Source: Agreia sp. Leaf210 (GTDB taxonomy: Bacteria > Actinomycetota > Actinomycetes > Actinomycetales > Microbacteriaceae). Taken from it: a stretch of DNA of 64,000 nucleotides. Both the position numbers and the translations under genes were made by a program. The stretch is taken from positions 310,001 through 374,000 of the forward strand of contig NZ_LMKK01000004.1 in assembly GCF_001421485.1 (NCBI RefSeq), read 5' to 3'. The stretch's first letter is position 1; every line of letters begins with the position of its first letter. Below are positions 25,795-34,798 of this stretch, piece by piece. Under the pieces are notes generated by a model. The model had not been told where the DNA came from. It did not search any database and worked only from the letters and a program-made list of their open reading frames with translations.

Positions 25795-26710
25795 CGGTGG
25801 GCGCTCCTCTGTCTGCGATCTCGGCTGCGGCCTCGAAATACGAGAGAGCGCCGGGTGAATTGGGGTCGAAGCTGATCACGGTCTGACCATAGCTGGGGGC
25901 CTCCGACACCCGCACGGAGCGCGGAATGACGGCGGCAAGAGTCTGATCGGGGAAGTGGCTACGGACGTCTTCCGCCACCTGGAAGGCGAGGCGGGTACGA
26001 CCGTCGTACATGGTGAGCAGAATCGTCGATACAGCGAGACTGGGATTCAGGTGACGTTCGATCAGCTGGATGTTCTTCAGAAGCTGGCTCAGACCCTCGA
26101 GCGCGTAGTACTCGCACTGGATAGGAATGAGTACTTCGTGAGCCGCGACGAACGCGTTGATGGTAAGCAGGCCGAGAGACGGCGGGCAGTCGATGAAGAC
26201 GTAGTGATAGGCGTGCCCTGAGTCGAACGACTCCTGGAGGTAGGTGTCGACGCTCGTGCGCAGACGCTGCTCACGCGCGACCATGGGTACGAGTTCGATC
26301 TCGGCACCCGCCAGGTCGATCGTCGCCGGCACGCAGAACAGGGTGTCGAACTCGGGGCTTTTCTGAACGAGTTCCGCCATCGGCTCGTCTCTGACAAGTG
26401 CGTCATAGACGCTCGGAGTCTCGGCCCGGTGATCGACTCCCAATGCCGTCGACGCATTCCCCTGCGGATCGAGGTCGATGACGAGAACGCGAGCTCCGCT
26501 GCGGGCGAGGGCCGCTGCAAGGTTGACGGTCGTCGTGGTCTTGCCCACCCCGCCCTTCTGATTGGCGACGGTGAAGACTCGAGTCGTCTCTGGCAGGGGA
26601 ACGACTCGGTTCGCGAAATTGCGCCGTCGATTCGATAGATCGGCAAGTTCACGAGCCAGGGGTGTCGATGCGTCGAACGACGCGTTCCCACCAATTGGTT
26701 CCGTTGACAT
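25784..26710 (-). CDS. parA: Chromosome partitioning ATPase ParA
   Basis: A 308-residue deviant-Walker ATPase. I use ATG 26710 (MSTEPIGGNASFDAS); a longer in-frame reading to 26794 would add a Pro-rich leader with no ribosome binding site. Walker A' is KGGVGKTTTTVNLAAAL, A'' is VLVIDLDPQGNASTALG, Walker B is YVFIDCPPSLGLL. It binds the nucleoid non-specifically in the ATP form and is released by ParB. Cotranscribed with parB. The upstream side is a gene-free stretch of some 2.8 kb, unlike the usual tight rsmG-parA junction. Confidence 0.97.
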   Translation of the reverse strand: MSTEPIGGNASFDASTPLARELADLSNRRRNFANRVVPLPETTRVFTVANQKGGVGKTTTTVNLAAALARSGARVLVIDLDPQGNASTALGVDHRAETPSVYDALVRDEPMAELVQKSPEFDTLFCVPATIDLAGAEIELVPMVAREQRLRTSVDTYLQESFDSGHAYHYVFIDCPPSLGLLTINAFVAAHEVLIPIQCEYYALEGLSQLLKNIQLIERHLNPSLAVSTILLTMYDGRTRLAFQVAEDVRSHFPDQTLAAVIPRSVRVSEAPSYGQTVISFDPNSPGALSYFEAAAEIADRGAPTDGN

Positions 26711-26867
26711 CCACAAATCCTGACTTGCTGAGTTCCGTTGCGACCCGAAGAAACCCGAGGCCGGGGGAGGGGGTGGAAGACACCGATCCATCACTGACGT
26801 GATCGGATGTCGAAACGAAATCGTCCCTAGACCAAAGTACCCGGCGTCGCTGGAAACTCTAAGTTGA

Positions 26868-26922
26868 GACCGAAATCGGTCGATTCTGGTCGTATTTTCG
26901 GCCGATCTAGGTCGGTCGAAAA
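26868..26922. repeat. Two inverted repeats upstream of parA
   Basis: GACCGA-AA-TCGGTC is perfect at 26868-26881. TTTTCGGCCGA (26895-26905) pairs with TCGGTCGAAAA (26912-26922) with one mismatch. They lie 158-212 bases upstream of the parA start and could be operator or leader hairpins. Confidence 0.6.
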
Positions 26923-27040
26923 TCGCTTAGGATCCGTTTCAGCGAACGAAAAGTCGAGCCACGCTCTTGACGAACATGTCGCAGATGCATTAGGTACCTG
27001 GTGGTCTGCTCGGCGCATGGAAATCGTGCCGCCGCTCGAT

Positions 27041-27056
27041 TGTTTCACGTGAAACA
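27041..27056. promoter_or_regulatory. parS site 3
   Basis: Perfect TGTTTCACGTGAAACA about 330 bases upstream of parA, at the left part of the gene-free stretch. Flanks are not symmetric here. Confidence 0.97.
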
Positions 27057-28060
27057 TCGTGGTCGCGGAGACCGACGATCGATGATGTGTGTGAGGCGGG
27101 CAGGGGGGAGGGGAGAGAGGCAAGTCACGTCATTGAGATGGATCTTGCGGAGTCGAACAGAACCGCACCGAACACGAGATCGGTCGGGCTGGACCGACCA
27201 ATGCCAATCCCGCGAAGAGACTCATTGCATCGGCTGCTCCACAACCCAACCACAGTACGAGCATGAGCCACCCACCCTGGCATGACAACAGCAGCCCCGC
27301 TCCGTCCGCAGTCCTTGACGCTGCGCAGCCCTGGCACGATTTACGCTCCGGGCTCGAGCAAGCCGCCACGCACTCATCCATCGTGGGTTCAGACCAAGCT
27401 CCTCCACTGCCGAGCACTCACCGACGTTAGCCGCGCGTCGTCGCCCAAAACTACGGTGGAGGTCTTGAGATACGCGTGCCCAGCGTTCGTCACAGTACCT
27501 TCGTGTCTGCACCACGCGGCTCACTTATGCTCGCTAAATCCGAAGGAACCACCGACATCCACCACGCGCCTGTCGGTCGACCGTAGAACGACACGAGGAG
27601 CTCTAGACGACACGTTGACCGCGACGCCAGCTGTTGCCAGCCGACACTCCTCAGTCGAACCCGCCCTCATCGAAGACCCACCATCGATGTGAATCCACGC
27701 GCAGTGCCCTCGCTTAGAGACGAGACCTCGAGCACCACGAGACACGCGACCCCCACTGATGCCCCGGCTTCCTCCGAGATATGGCGCGAACGGGCTCTAA
27801 CGAATGTCTGCGTCAAGCCAACCTGGACCCGCGATCAGCACGCCCGTGAACTTCCTCAAATACAAGCGCCGACCACCTGCGCCTGCTTCTGCCGTCGAAA
27901 GAGGAGGGACTGAACTCGAAATGTTTGATCAACCAGACAGGTGCGCTATGCACGCCCTATTTCTCGCCACGTGTCCCAATGCCCTCTTCCGAAGGCCTGA
28001 CGCCCGCTGCGCTTCTCTCTCCTCATCCAGGCCTATTCATCACAACCCACCTACCAACCT

Positions 28061-28096
28061 CGACACGACAACAACGGCAACGACAACGACAACGAT
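28061..28096. repeat. Short CGACAA-type tract
   Basis: Imperfect hexamer repetition (CGACAC, GACAAC, then CGACAA twice) in the gene-free region; a slippage-prone simple sequence. Confidence 0.6.
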
Positions 28097-28567
28097 CCGC
28101 GCGCGGTGAGGGCTCACCCGCCTCACCTGACGCCGCGCTGCCCACAAGGTCGCTGCGGCGTAGTCTCATCTCGCCCCGACACCGGGCCCCTCAACACGCA
28201 TCACGTGGTCAGCGAATTGCTTTCACTTGTGCCCGAGGTGCCCGACCCCCGGACTCGGCGTAGTCCGCAGCTCGCACGAAACGCGACACGGCCTGGAGAA
28301 GAAATCAGGTCGAAAGTGGCGGCAGACCAAGGGGCGACGGGATGTCAGAGATCTACATCGTGGCTTCTCTCCGATTCCATCCCGACTACGTGCGCTACAT
28401 CTCAACAGGCTCGCCTCGTCCCGCTTCCGCTACTCCATACAGACACTCGCTGGCACGAGAAGGTCGAAGAGGCCGCCCGCACCAAACTGCCGCTCTCGTC
28501 GTCTCTCTTCTAACGCATTCACCCCGAGACGATTTCTTTCTGTGCTGAGGTGCGGTCCGTGAGACGG

Positions 28568-28612
28568 GGTCGCCAGAACTGGCGACCTGGCCGCTGCGCC
28601 CGGATATCCGGG
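28568..28612. repeat. Hairpin and palindrome pair in gene-free region
   Basis: GGTCGCCAG-AA-CTGGCGACC (28568-28587) is a perfect 9-bp stem, followed by the 14-bp palindrome CCCGGATATCCGGG (28599-28612) and a T-run at 28624-28628. The order suggests a terminator-like structure for a plus-strand transcript. Confidence 0.5.
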
Positions 28613-29303
28613 AGTCTCGGGGGTTTTTGGCATCGAGATCGACGATGGGTCGCAGTTCTCACGACGACAGTGCTCCCGGCCGCCGAGTTCACATCCTGTC
28701 TGGCTCTCGCGACCGGAGTGACGCAGCGACGACAACCGCGAACCCGACTTCTGCATGGAACGAGCGCGCAGATCATAAGAACGAGGCCTGTCTCGAGGCG
28801 ATCGCCAGCCTGTCGCACCTCGTCGATGATGGCACCCGTGGCACCACTGAGGCGTTCTACACAGCCAGCGTTCCATCAATCGGTCCAGGCCCTACTGTGA
28901 CGCCTGACGCCCGCCCGCCTCACCGAGCAGGTTGCGCTCTACACGCCGACGTTACCAGCCAAGAAAGCTTCTGATTTCGACGAACTCGGGCCAGGTGCCG
29001 TAGAGAGTCGCCAGGCCCGGCCCGGGTTGTAGATCGGCGATGACCCAATAGCAGCCTCATATTCCGTAGCGGTGCCAACGTCTGAGGCCGCGCCGACGCC
29101 TGCATCGCGCGCCCACACGCCGAGACATCTCACGGTTCCCGTTGCCACAACCATAGAGGGGCTTAACATCCCATACGCCTTCGTCGCGCACACCGGCACG
29201 CACCGTGCCCGCGCTCGTGCCGCACACTCGGCTTCCCGGGCACGGGCGTCGTCTCGACCACAGCCACCGACGAAGGCACGGACATTGACACAGGCACCGG
29301 CAC

Positions 29304-29351
29304 GGACACGGGCACGGACACGGACACGGACACGGACACGGACACGGACAC
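29304..29351. repeat. GGACAC hexamer array
   Basis: Eight consecutive units of GGACAC (one is GGGCAC), preceded by looser GGCAC-type copies from about 29290. On the minus strand it would encode repeats of only two residues, so it is a microsatellite rather than coding. Confidence 0.9.
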
Positions 29352-29535
29352 TGGCATAGCCTCAGAGAGCCGCAGAAGCACGTCCCCACTCGGTGACACA
29401 ATCCGGCGTTCGTAGCGCGGGGGAGTGGACGCGGCGGTGACAGATCCCCAGCGTGCCCCGGGTCTTCGCATACACAGGAGAGGGAGCTGCGCGCCTCCGG
29501 GTGCGGGTCAGCACCAGTTGCATGCGCAACTCGAA

Positions 29536-29551
29536 TGTTTCACGTGAAACA
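29536..29551. promoter_or_regulatory. parS site 4
   Basis: Perfect TGTTTCACGTGAAACA within a 20-bp palindrome, 10 bases before the rsmG stop codon position, at the right end of the gene-free region and about 3.4 kb left of dnaA. Confidence 0.97.
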
Positions 29552-29561
29552 TTGCCGAGGG

Positions 29562-30197
29562 CTACGAAACAGTGGCCCTGATCACACGGGTCGTATCGGG
29601 CAGTACACCCTGGCCCAATTCGACGACTTCGATATCACGGAGTTTGAACCGGCGGATCTGCTTCTCAGCAGCATCGATCTCCTTTGCCGCGTTGATGCCC
29701 TTCATCAAGATGAACTCGCCACCAGGAACAACGAGAGGTGCGCACATCGGGATGAGCTTGGAGAAGGCACTCACCGCACGCGCAGTGAGCTGATCGAAAC
29801 CCTCGGGCAGTCTCACATCTTCGGCTCTGTCACGAAGAACATCGACGTTGTCGAGCTTGAGAGAGCGAACCTGGTCGTTGAGCCACTTGACTCGACGCTC
29901 CATCGGCTCGATGAGCGTAAAGTGCACGTCTGGTCGGGCGATCGCCAAGACGAGACCCGGAAGCCCCGCGCCACTGCCAATGTCTCCGACGGTGCCCTCA
30001 CGAAGCAGGGGAGCCACAAGAGCGCAGTTGAGTACGTGCCGGGTCCACAGCCGGGGGAGTTCCAAGGGGCCGATGAGCCCGTACTCCTCGCCGTGGGTGG
30101 CAAGCGCGTTCGTGAACTCTCGCGCGAGTTCGATGCGTTCGCCGAACAGATCGACGGCAACCGCAGGCTCGACCTCGGTGTTCTCAGGAATACTCAT
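29562..30197 (-). CDS. rsmG: 16S rRNA (guanine-N7) methyltransferase RsmG
   Basis: A 211-residue S-adenosylmethionine-dependent methyltransferase that modifies a guanosine of the 530 loop of 16S rRNA; loss gives low-level streptomycin resistance in several bacteria. Motif I is GDIGSGAGLPGLVLAI, preceded by LIGPLELPRLWTRHVLN typical of RsmG. ATG 30197. It follows jag in the rpmH-rnpA-yidD-yidC-jag-rsmG run, 38 bases downstream of it. Its end abuts parS 4. Confidence 0.95.
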   Translation of the reverse strand: MSIPENTEVEPAVAVDLFGERIELAREFTNALATHGEEYGLIGPLELPRLWTRHVLNCALVAPLLREGTVGDIGSGAGLPGLVLAIARPDVHFTLIEPMERRVKWLNDQVRSLKLDNVDVLRDRAEDVRLPEGFDQLTARAVSAFSKLIPMCAPLVVPGGEFILMKGINAAKEIDAAEKQIRRFKLRDIEVVELGQGVLPDTTRVIRATVS

Positions 30198-30235
30198 AGC
30201 ACTGACCAGGCCCAGGCGTACGGGGGAGTGGTCGT

Positions 30236-30823
30236 TCAGCCGCGGCTGATGACGGTGTGCCGATCGCGGCCATCACCCTCAGAAGCCGACACCAGTCCGC
30301 GCTCGGCGACGATGTCGTGAACGAGTTTGCGTTCGTACGACGACATGGCTGGCAGTGCTGCAGATTCTTCACCGGCGTCGAGACGAGCAACGGCGGAATC
30401 GACGAGACGACCGAGTTCGGCCTGGCGCGCCTCGCGACTGCCACCTACATCGAGAATCAACCGGCTGAAGGCACCGGTCTTCGTCTGAACGGCGAGACGG
30501 GTGAGCTCCTGAAGCGCGTTCACCGTGTCGGGCTTGGACAGAACACGGATGTTGCTGTCGCCAGACGCATTGACCGAGATGTAGGCGCGGCCACCACGGG
30601 TGTCGATGTCGATGTCTCCATCGAGATCGCAGATGTCGAGCAGTTCCTCGATGTAATCGGCCGCGATGTCACCCTCGTCGTCGAGGTTCGCCTCGGGTGT
30701 CGAGTCGCTCGTCTCAGCGGGGTCGGTACCCACGGCAGACTCGTCGACGGTGATTGCGTCATCGAATGCCTCGACGTTGTCGTCGGTCGACACGCCCGCG
30801 GTCTCGGTTGTCACGTCACTCAC
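30236..30823 (-). CDS. jag: Jag/KhpB-like KH-R3H RNA-binding protein
   Basis: A 195-residue protein. The first 55 residues are strongly acidic and disordered; then a KH domain (ADYIEELLDICDLDGDIDID and GRAYISVNASGDS) and a C-terminal R3H domain (AALPAMSSYERKLVHDIVAERGL, with R..H). KhpB/Jag binds RNA and influences cell elongation and division in Firmicutes; the actinobacterial role is inferred. GTG 30823 overlaps the yidC stop (GTGA), so translation is coupled to the membrane insertase. Confidence 0.92.
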   Translation of the reverse strand: MSDVTTETAGVSTDDNVEAFDDAITVDESAVGTDPAETSDSTPEANLDDEGDIAADYIEELLDICDLDGDIDIDTRGGRAYISVNASGDSNIRVLSKPDTVNALQELTRLAVQTKTGAFSRLILDVGGSREARQAELGRLVDSAVARLDAGEESAALPAMSSYERKLVHDIVAERGLVSASEGDGRDRHTVISRG

Positions 30824-31779
30824 TTGGATCCACCCTGCTTCTTGGCTCGGTTCTTGCCGACGGGCTGCTGACGCTGCGTCGACTTCGGTACTTCGTCTGC
30901 GACGGGCTCGTCACTCAGAGGACCGTCCTTGATGACCAGTTTTCCTCGCTTGGCGAGACGGGCTTCGCGCGCGGCGGCCGCCTCACTGCCCGGTGTGGGC
31001 ATGTTGCGAATGACGAGGAACTGCTGTCCCATCGTCCAGAAGTTCGAGGTCAACCAGTAGAACATCACACCGAGGGGGAAGGCGACACCGGAGAAGATGA
31101 ACACGACCGGGAGGATGTAGAGCAGGATGCGCTGCTGCTTGAACATCGGGCTGTTCTTGGCCTCGGGCGACTGGTTCTTCGACATGATCTGCAGCTGCGT
31201 GATGAACTGCGATGCGGTCATCAGCGCGATCATGGTCACAGCGAAGACGATGACGAGGAAGCTGCCCTCGTTGTTGGCGAGAGTCGCCTTCAGGGGAGCG
31301 CCGAAGAGATCGGACTCACCGAACGACTTGGCCAGCGTCTCGTTGAGCAGACCGACTCCTCCGCCGGCCTTCTCGTGCTGCGCATCATTCAGAACGGAGA
31401 ACAGCGAGAAGAAAATGGGCATCTGCAGAAGCAGAGGAAGACACGAACTCAGCGGATTCGTTCCGGTGCGCTTGTATAGTTCCATCGTCTCGCGAGACAT
31501 GGCCTCGCGAGAGAACTGGTCTTTCTTGCCCTTGTACTTGTCTTGGATCTTCTTGAGCTGCGGGGCGACTTCGAGCATCTTGCGCTGGCTCTTGATCTGC
31601 TTGACGAAGATCGGAATAAGAGCGGCGCGGATCACCAGCACGAGTCCCACGATCGACAACACCCAGGTGAGGCCATCGTCGGGGTTGAGTCCCACCCACG
31701 TCCAGACGTAGTGGAATGCGACCAGAATGAGTTCGACGACCCATTTGATCGGCCAAAGTATGGTGCCGAGGAGATCCAA
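30820..31779 (-). CDS. yidC: Membrane protein insertase YidC
   Basis: A 319-residue YidC/Oxa1 insertase. The first in-frame start is TTG 31779 (MDLLGTILWPIKWVVELILV) behind AAGGGCT. The conserved insertase region with five transmembrane segments follows: GLTWVLSIVGLVLVIRAALIP with the groove arginine, then SCLPLLLQMPIFFSLFSVL and VFIFSGVAFPLGVMFYWLTSN. The basic C-terminal tail (QRQQPVGKNRAKKQ) may bind ribosomes. It acts with or without SecYEG on nascent membrane proteins. Gap of 5 bases to yidD. Confidence 0.96.
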   Translation of the reverse strand: MDLLGTILWPIKWVVELILVAFHYVWTWVGLNPDDGLTWVLSIVGLVLVIRAALIPIFVKQIKSQRKMLEVAPQLKKIQDKYKGKKDQFSREAMSRETMELYKRTGTNPLSSCLPLLLQMPIFFSLFSVLNDAQHEKAGGGVGLLNETLAKSFGESDLFGAPLKATLANNEGSFLVIVFAVTMIALMTASQFITQLQIMSKNQSPEAKNSPMFKQQRILLYILPVVFIFSGVAFPLGVMFYWLTSNFWTMGQQFLVIRNMPTPGSEAAAAREARLAKRGKLVIKDGPLSDEPVADEVPKSTQRQQPVGKNRAKKQGGSK

Positions 31780-31784
31780 AGCGA

Positions 31785-32126
31785 CTAGCCCTTTCCGTGG
31801 CTACGTGGAACAACGAATCCGAACGGCGTCAGCGCGTATCGGGGGTTTTTGGCCGGCTTCACATCGTCGATACCGCCGGCTGCCCACGGGTGACAGCGTG
31901 CGATGCGCAGGATGCCCAGGCCGACTCCCACAGACAGCCCGCGGTGCTGGATTGCCTGGAGGGTGTACGACGAACACGACGGGTAGTACCGGCACACGTC
32001 ACCATAAAGAGGAGAGATGACCGCCCGGTAACCGCGGAGCAGAAGTACTGCAGCATTGCGTGGGACCAGGAATACGCTGATCAGAACGTATTTCCAAGAT
32101 ATAGAGGAGACAGGAACCGTCGTCAT
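31785..32126 (-). CDS. yidD: Membrane protein insertion efficiency factor YidD
   Basis: A 113-residue member of the YidD/DUF37 family. Core: LLLRGYRAVISPLYGDVCRYYPSCSSYTLQAIQ, with the conserved cysteines and GYR, then RCHPWAAGGIDDV. It is an amphipathic peripheral membrane protein helping YidC. ATG 32126 overlaps the rnpA stop (ATGA). The hydrophobic leader before the core is somewhat longer than in E. coli. Confidence 0.95.
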   Translation of the reverse strand: MTTVPVSSISWKYVLISVFLVPRNAAVLLLRGYRAVISPLYGDVCRYYPSCSSYTLQAIQHRGLSVGVGLGILRIARCHPWAAGGIDDVKPAKNPRYALTPFGFVVPRSHGKG

Positions 32127-32476
32127 ACGAGTGCGGATCCCTTCCGAAGCGATGCGGCCAACTCTTCGCAGAGTACGCCGTAAGGCTGGGATGCGGCTCC
32201 CGGTAGAGCACGCACCACCACATCGGTTCCCGGTTTCACCCGATCGAGCATCGTGTAGCTCGCCGCCTTGAGTCGTCGACGCACTCGATTTCTGACCACT
32301 GCGACGCCGACTGACTTGGCGACGATGAATCCGAATCGGGGCGCGGCGGGCGCAGTTGGCTCGTTTTTGGGTGCGCGAAGGTACGTCACGGCGTTAGGGG
32401 ACACAAAACGCGTTCCCCGCCGGACCACGCCGCGATAATCATCGGCGGTCGTGATCCGGTTGGCGTGAGCCAACAC
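32123..32476 (-). CDS. rnpA: Ribonuclease P protein component
   Basis: A 117-residue basic protein subunit of RNase P, which removes tRNA 5' leaders. Start GTG 32476 gives VLAHANRITTADDYRGVVRRG, matching the usual N-terminus; a longer in-frame reading to 32548 would overlap rpmH. The signature RNR motif is VAVVRNRVRRRLK. Placed directly downstream of rpmH, whose stop is 19 bases before the GTG. Confidence 0.95.
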   Translation of the reverse strand: MLAHANRITTADDYRGVVRRGTRFVSPNAVTYLRAPKNEPTAPAAPRFGFIVAKSVGVAVVRNRVRRRLKAASYTMLDRVKPGTDVVVRALPGAASQPYGVLCEELAASLRKGSALV

Positions 32477-32495
32477 AGCGAAACGAGCTCGGCTG

Positions 32496-32633
32496 CTACG
32501 CGGAGAGCTCGGTGCGACCCTTGCGGCGACGTGCGCCGAGGATGGCACGGCCTGCGCGGGTACGCATGCGCAGACGGAAGCCGTGCACCTTGGCGCGGCG
32601 ACGGTTGTTCGGCTGGAAAGTTCTCTTGCTCAT
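32496..32633 (-). CDS. rpmH: 50S ribosomal protein L34
   Basis: A 45-residue very basic protein: [18 protein letters not shown], then [18 protein letters not shown] and a KGRTELSA end, a textbook L34. Start ATG 32633, stop TAG at 32496-32498. It is the first gene of the leftward run toward rsmG and is divergent from dnaA. Confidence 0.98.
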   Translation of the reverse strand: MSKRTFQPNNRRRAKVHGFRLRMRTRAGRAILGARRRKGRTELSA

Positions 32634-32972
32634 GGTGTGTTCTCCGTGGCCCGGACCTCATCGCGTGTGCACGACAGGGAACCGGGAAAGTAAATGCGGG
32701 CCGATTGGCCACAAGTCAACTGATTAAACCTACGACCTCGGATGCCAATGGTCAAACTTCCTGGGCACAGAGACAGCTATTATCCACAGACTGTGGAAAC
32801 TGCCTGTGCATGACACGCGTAGAGTCAATACAGTGAGCTTGCCCCGCTGCATGCCAGCAACTAGCTTAGTTATCCAGTTCGCTGACGCTCGGGCACACTC
32901 AACACTTCGGCTCGATTCGCCTAGTTTTCCACAGGCAGAATCGATTTTTTTCATATGTTCGACGGGAGTTCC
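32634..32972. promoter_or_regulatory. rpmH-dnaA intergenic control region
   Basis: A 339-base gap with divergent promoters for rpmH and dnaA. It carries a perfect DnaA box TTATCCACA at 32780-32788, immediately followed by CTGTGGAAA, and a one-mismatch TTTTCCACA at 32925-32933 about 40 bases before dnaA. These fit autoregulation of dnaA or an accessory part of the origin. No further gene seen. Confidence 0.75.
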
Positions 32973-34406
32973 ATGGCGGAGGATGACACCTCGACGGAGG
33001 GCCAATGGCGCTCCGTCCTTCAGGCACTGTCCCGTGACGAGCGAATCACTCCGCAACTCCGAGGCTTCTTGGGCCTGGTGGTGCCGAAGGGCATCATGGC
33101 CGGTTCGTTCTACCTCGAGGTACCCAACGACTTCACCCGGGACATGCTCGAGCTGAGGGTGCGTCCGTCACTCCTCGCGGCAATAGGCCAGCTCGACTCC
33201 GGACTGTCCGTTACGAACTTCTCCGTGGTCGTCAACCCGGAGATCAGCGGGAGCGAGATGGCCGGCCAGGCCGAGGCATCCGAACCGGTCTACATCGAAA
33301 CGCCGACTGTTCACACGGCCCCGACCCCAGCCCAGGAGACCGTCGGCCCCCCGCGCAACAACGACACACGCCTGAACCCCAAATACAGCTTCGACAATTT
33401 CGTCATCGGCGGATCGAACCGTTTCGCCCACGCGGCCGCGGTGGCCGTGGCCGAGGCGCCGGCCAAGGCCTACAACCCGCTCTTCATCTACGGAGACTCC
33501 GGACTCGGCAAGACCCACCTCCTGCACGCCATCGGTCACTATGCGATGAGCCTGTACCCCGGCGTTCGGGTTCGCTATGTGTCGAGCGAAGAATTCACGA
33601 ACGACTTCATCAACTCCATCGCCAACAACAGGGGCGCGGCCTTCCATTCGCGGTACCGCGACATCGATCTGCTTCTGATCGACGACATCCAGTTCCTGCA
33701 GGGCAAGGCAGAGACGCAGGAAGCGTTCTTCCACACGTTCAATACACTGCACGACCACAACAAGCAGGTCGTCATCACATCCGACCTGCCGCCTAAGGCC
33801 CTGACAGGCTTCGAAGACCGGATGCGTACCCGGTTCGAGTGGGGGCTCATCACCGATGTGCAGACTCCCGACCTCGAGACGCGCATCGCGATCCTCAGAA
33901 AAAAGGCCCAGAGCGAGAAGCTGCGCGTGCCCGACGACATCCTCGAGTACATGGCCACCAAGGTGTCGTCGAATGTGCGCGAGCTCGAAGGAACACTGAT
34001 CAGGGTCACCGCCTTCGCGAGCCTCAACAGGACGCCGGTCGACATGCAGCTCGTGCAGACCGTGCTCAAAGACCTCATCACGCTCGATGAAGACAACATC
34101 ATCGCGCCCGTCGACATCATCAATCACACTGCCGACTACTTCAAGCTCTCGGTCGACGACCTCTACGGCTCCTCTCGTTCCCAGGCGATCGCAACAGCCC
34201 GACAGATCGCCATGTACCTGTGCCGAGAGATGACGAGCCTGTCTCTGCCCAAGATCGGTCAACTCTTCGGCGGGCGCGACCACACGACGGTCATGTATGC
34301 GAACAACAAGATCGGCAAGCTCATGACCGAGAAGCGGTCGATCTACAACCAGGTCACCGAGATCAGCAACCGCATCAAGCACAATCAGCGTTACAAGGAC
34401 GTCTGA
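32973..34406 (+). CDS. dnaA: Chromosomal replication initiator protein DnaA
   Basis: A 477-residue initiator. I choose ATG 32973 (MAEDDTSTEGQW) since GGGAG precedes it; an upstream ATG at 32955 has none. Domain I covers about 1-90, a variable Pro/Thr linker follows, then the AAA+ domain III from about residue 135: Walker A GDSGLGKTH, Walker B LLLIDDIQFLQG and sensor residues in DRMRTRFEWGL. Domain IV has the DNA-binding signature GGRDHTTVMYANNKI. It binds the DnaA boxes of the adjacent oriC and probably others in this window. Confidence 0.98.
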   Translation: MAEDDTSTEGQWRSVLQALSRDERITPQLRGFLGLVVPKGIMAGSFYLEVPNDFTRDMLELRVRPSLLAAIGQLDSGLSVTNFSVVVNPEISGSEMAGQAEASEPVYIETPTVHTAPTPAQETVGPPRNNDTRLNPKYSFDNFVIGGSNRFAHAAAVAVAEAPAKAYNPLFIYGDSGLGKTHLLHAIGHYAMSLYPGVRVRYVSSEEFTNDFINSIANNRGAAFHSRYRDIDLLLIDDIQFLQGKAETQEAFFHTFNTLHDHNKQVVITSDLPPKALTGFEDRMRTRFEWGLITDVQTPDLETRIAILRKKAQSEKLRVPDDILEYMATKVSSNVRELEGTLIRVTAFASLNRTPVDMQLVQTVLKDLITLDEDNIIAPVDIINHTADYFKLSVDDLYGSSRSQAIATARQIAMYLCREMTSLSLPKIGQLFGGRDHTTVMYANNKIGKLMTEKRSIYNQVTEISNRIKHNQRYKDV

Positions 34407-34705
34407 CCCGCCTCGACAGCGTCCATCCCCACAGGACTTTCCACAGCTTGTGCAGAAGCTGTGGATAAGAGGCTTAAAGATGTGAGTCGATCGGTTCGAG
34501 CTGTGGACTCGTTCATATCGCGTTCTTCGGCCGGTCGAGTTGTGGATGCACTCCGCACACGATTTCTACATGTCACACCGTTGTAGTTCCCTACGGAAAA
34601 CTGCAATCCACAGAAGTTATCCACATATCCACAGCGGTTAAGACCATTAACGTTAATTTCACTTAATTAAGCCCCCGACAACCTTTTCGATCGGGCGGCC
34701 CCTGA
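34407..34705. other. Chromosomal replication origin oriC
   Basis: The dnaA-dnaN gap has perfect DnaA boxes at 34460-34468 (reverse, TGTGGATAA) and 34617-34625 (TTATCCACA). Near-matches lie at 34437, 34502, 34541, 34604 and 34625-34633 (ATATCCACA). An AT-rich block with TTAA repeats at 34637-34672 is the likely unwinding element. Gene orientation switches from leftward to rightward around this point, supporting origin function. Box count is modest for an actinobacterium. Confidence 0.9.
34637..34672. other. AT-rich likely DNA unwinding element
   Basis: GGTTAAGACCATTAACGTTA followed by ATTTCACTTAATTAAGCC: the most A/T-dense stretch near the boxes, next to the 34617/34625 DnaA box pair. Placement is typical of an unwinding element; inferred. 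Confidence 0.65.
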
Positions 34706-34798
34706 ATGACAAGAACGTCTCGACGTTCCCACCACCCGCTAGCATTGAGGCCAATCAGCAACCCATCTCAACTGGCCGATCTCGTATGGAGTGCCTTC

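Larger units (their letters stand above)
26711..29535. other. Gene-free stretch between parA and rsmG
   Basis: About 2.8 kb in which I find no convincing gene on either strand. Open frames exist (for example 28430-28879 minus and 27925-28263 plus), but their products are low-complexity or Arg/Ser/Cys-rich with no recognised motif or good ribosome site. The plus strand is conspicuously C over G (for example 28021-28080 has 26 C and 6 G), as expected of non-coding DNA on the left replichore. It contains parS 3, short inverted repeats near 26868-26922, a hairpin group at 28568-28612 and hexamer tracts at 28061 and 29304, and ends just before parS 4. Confidence 0.75.

Noticed and set aside
28430-28879. 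149-residue minus-strand frame in the gene-free stretch
   Set aside because: Arg/Ser-rich with no motif and no ribosome binding site; left as non-coding.
29057-29471. Minus-strand frames with Cys-Pro or Val-Ser dipeptide repeats
   Set aside because: They only translate the GGACAC hexamer array in different frames, without a start signal.
33168-34382. Open frame on the minus strand opposite dnaA
   Set aside because: Shadow of dnaA; no ribosome site and no recognisable domain.
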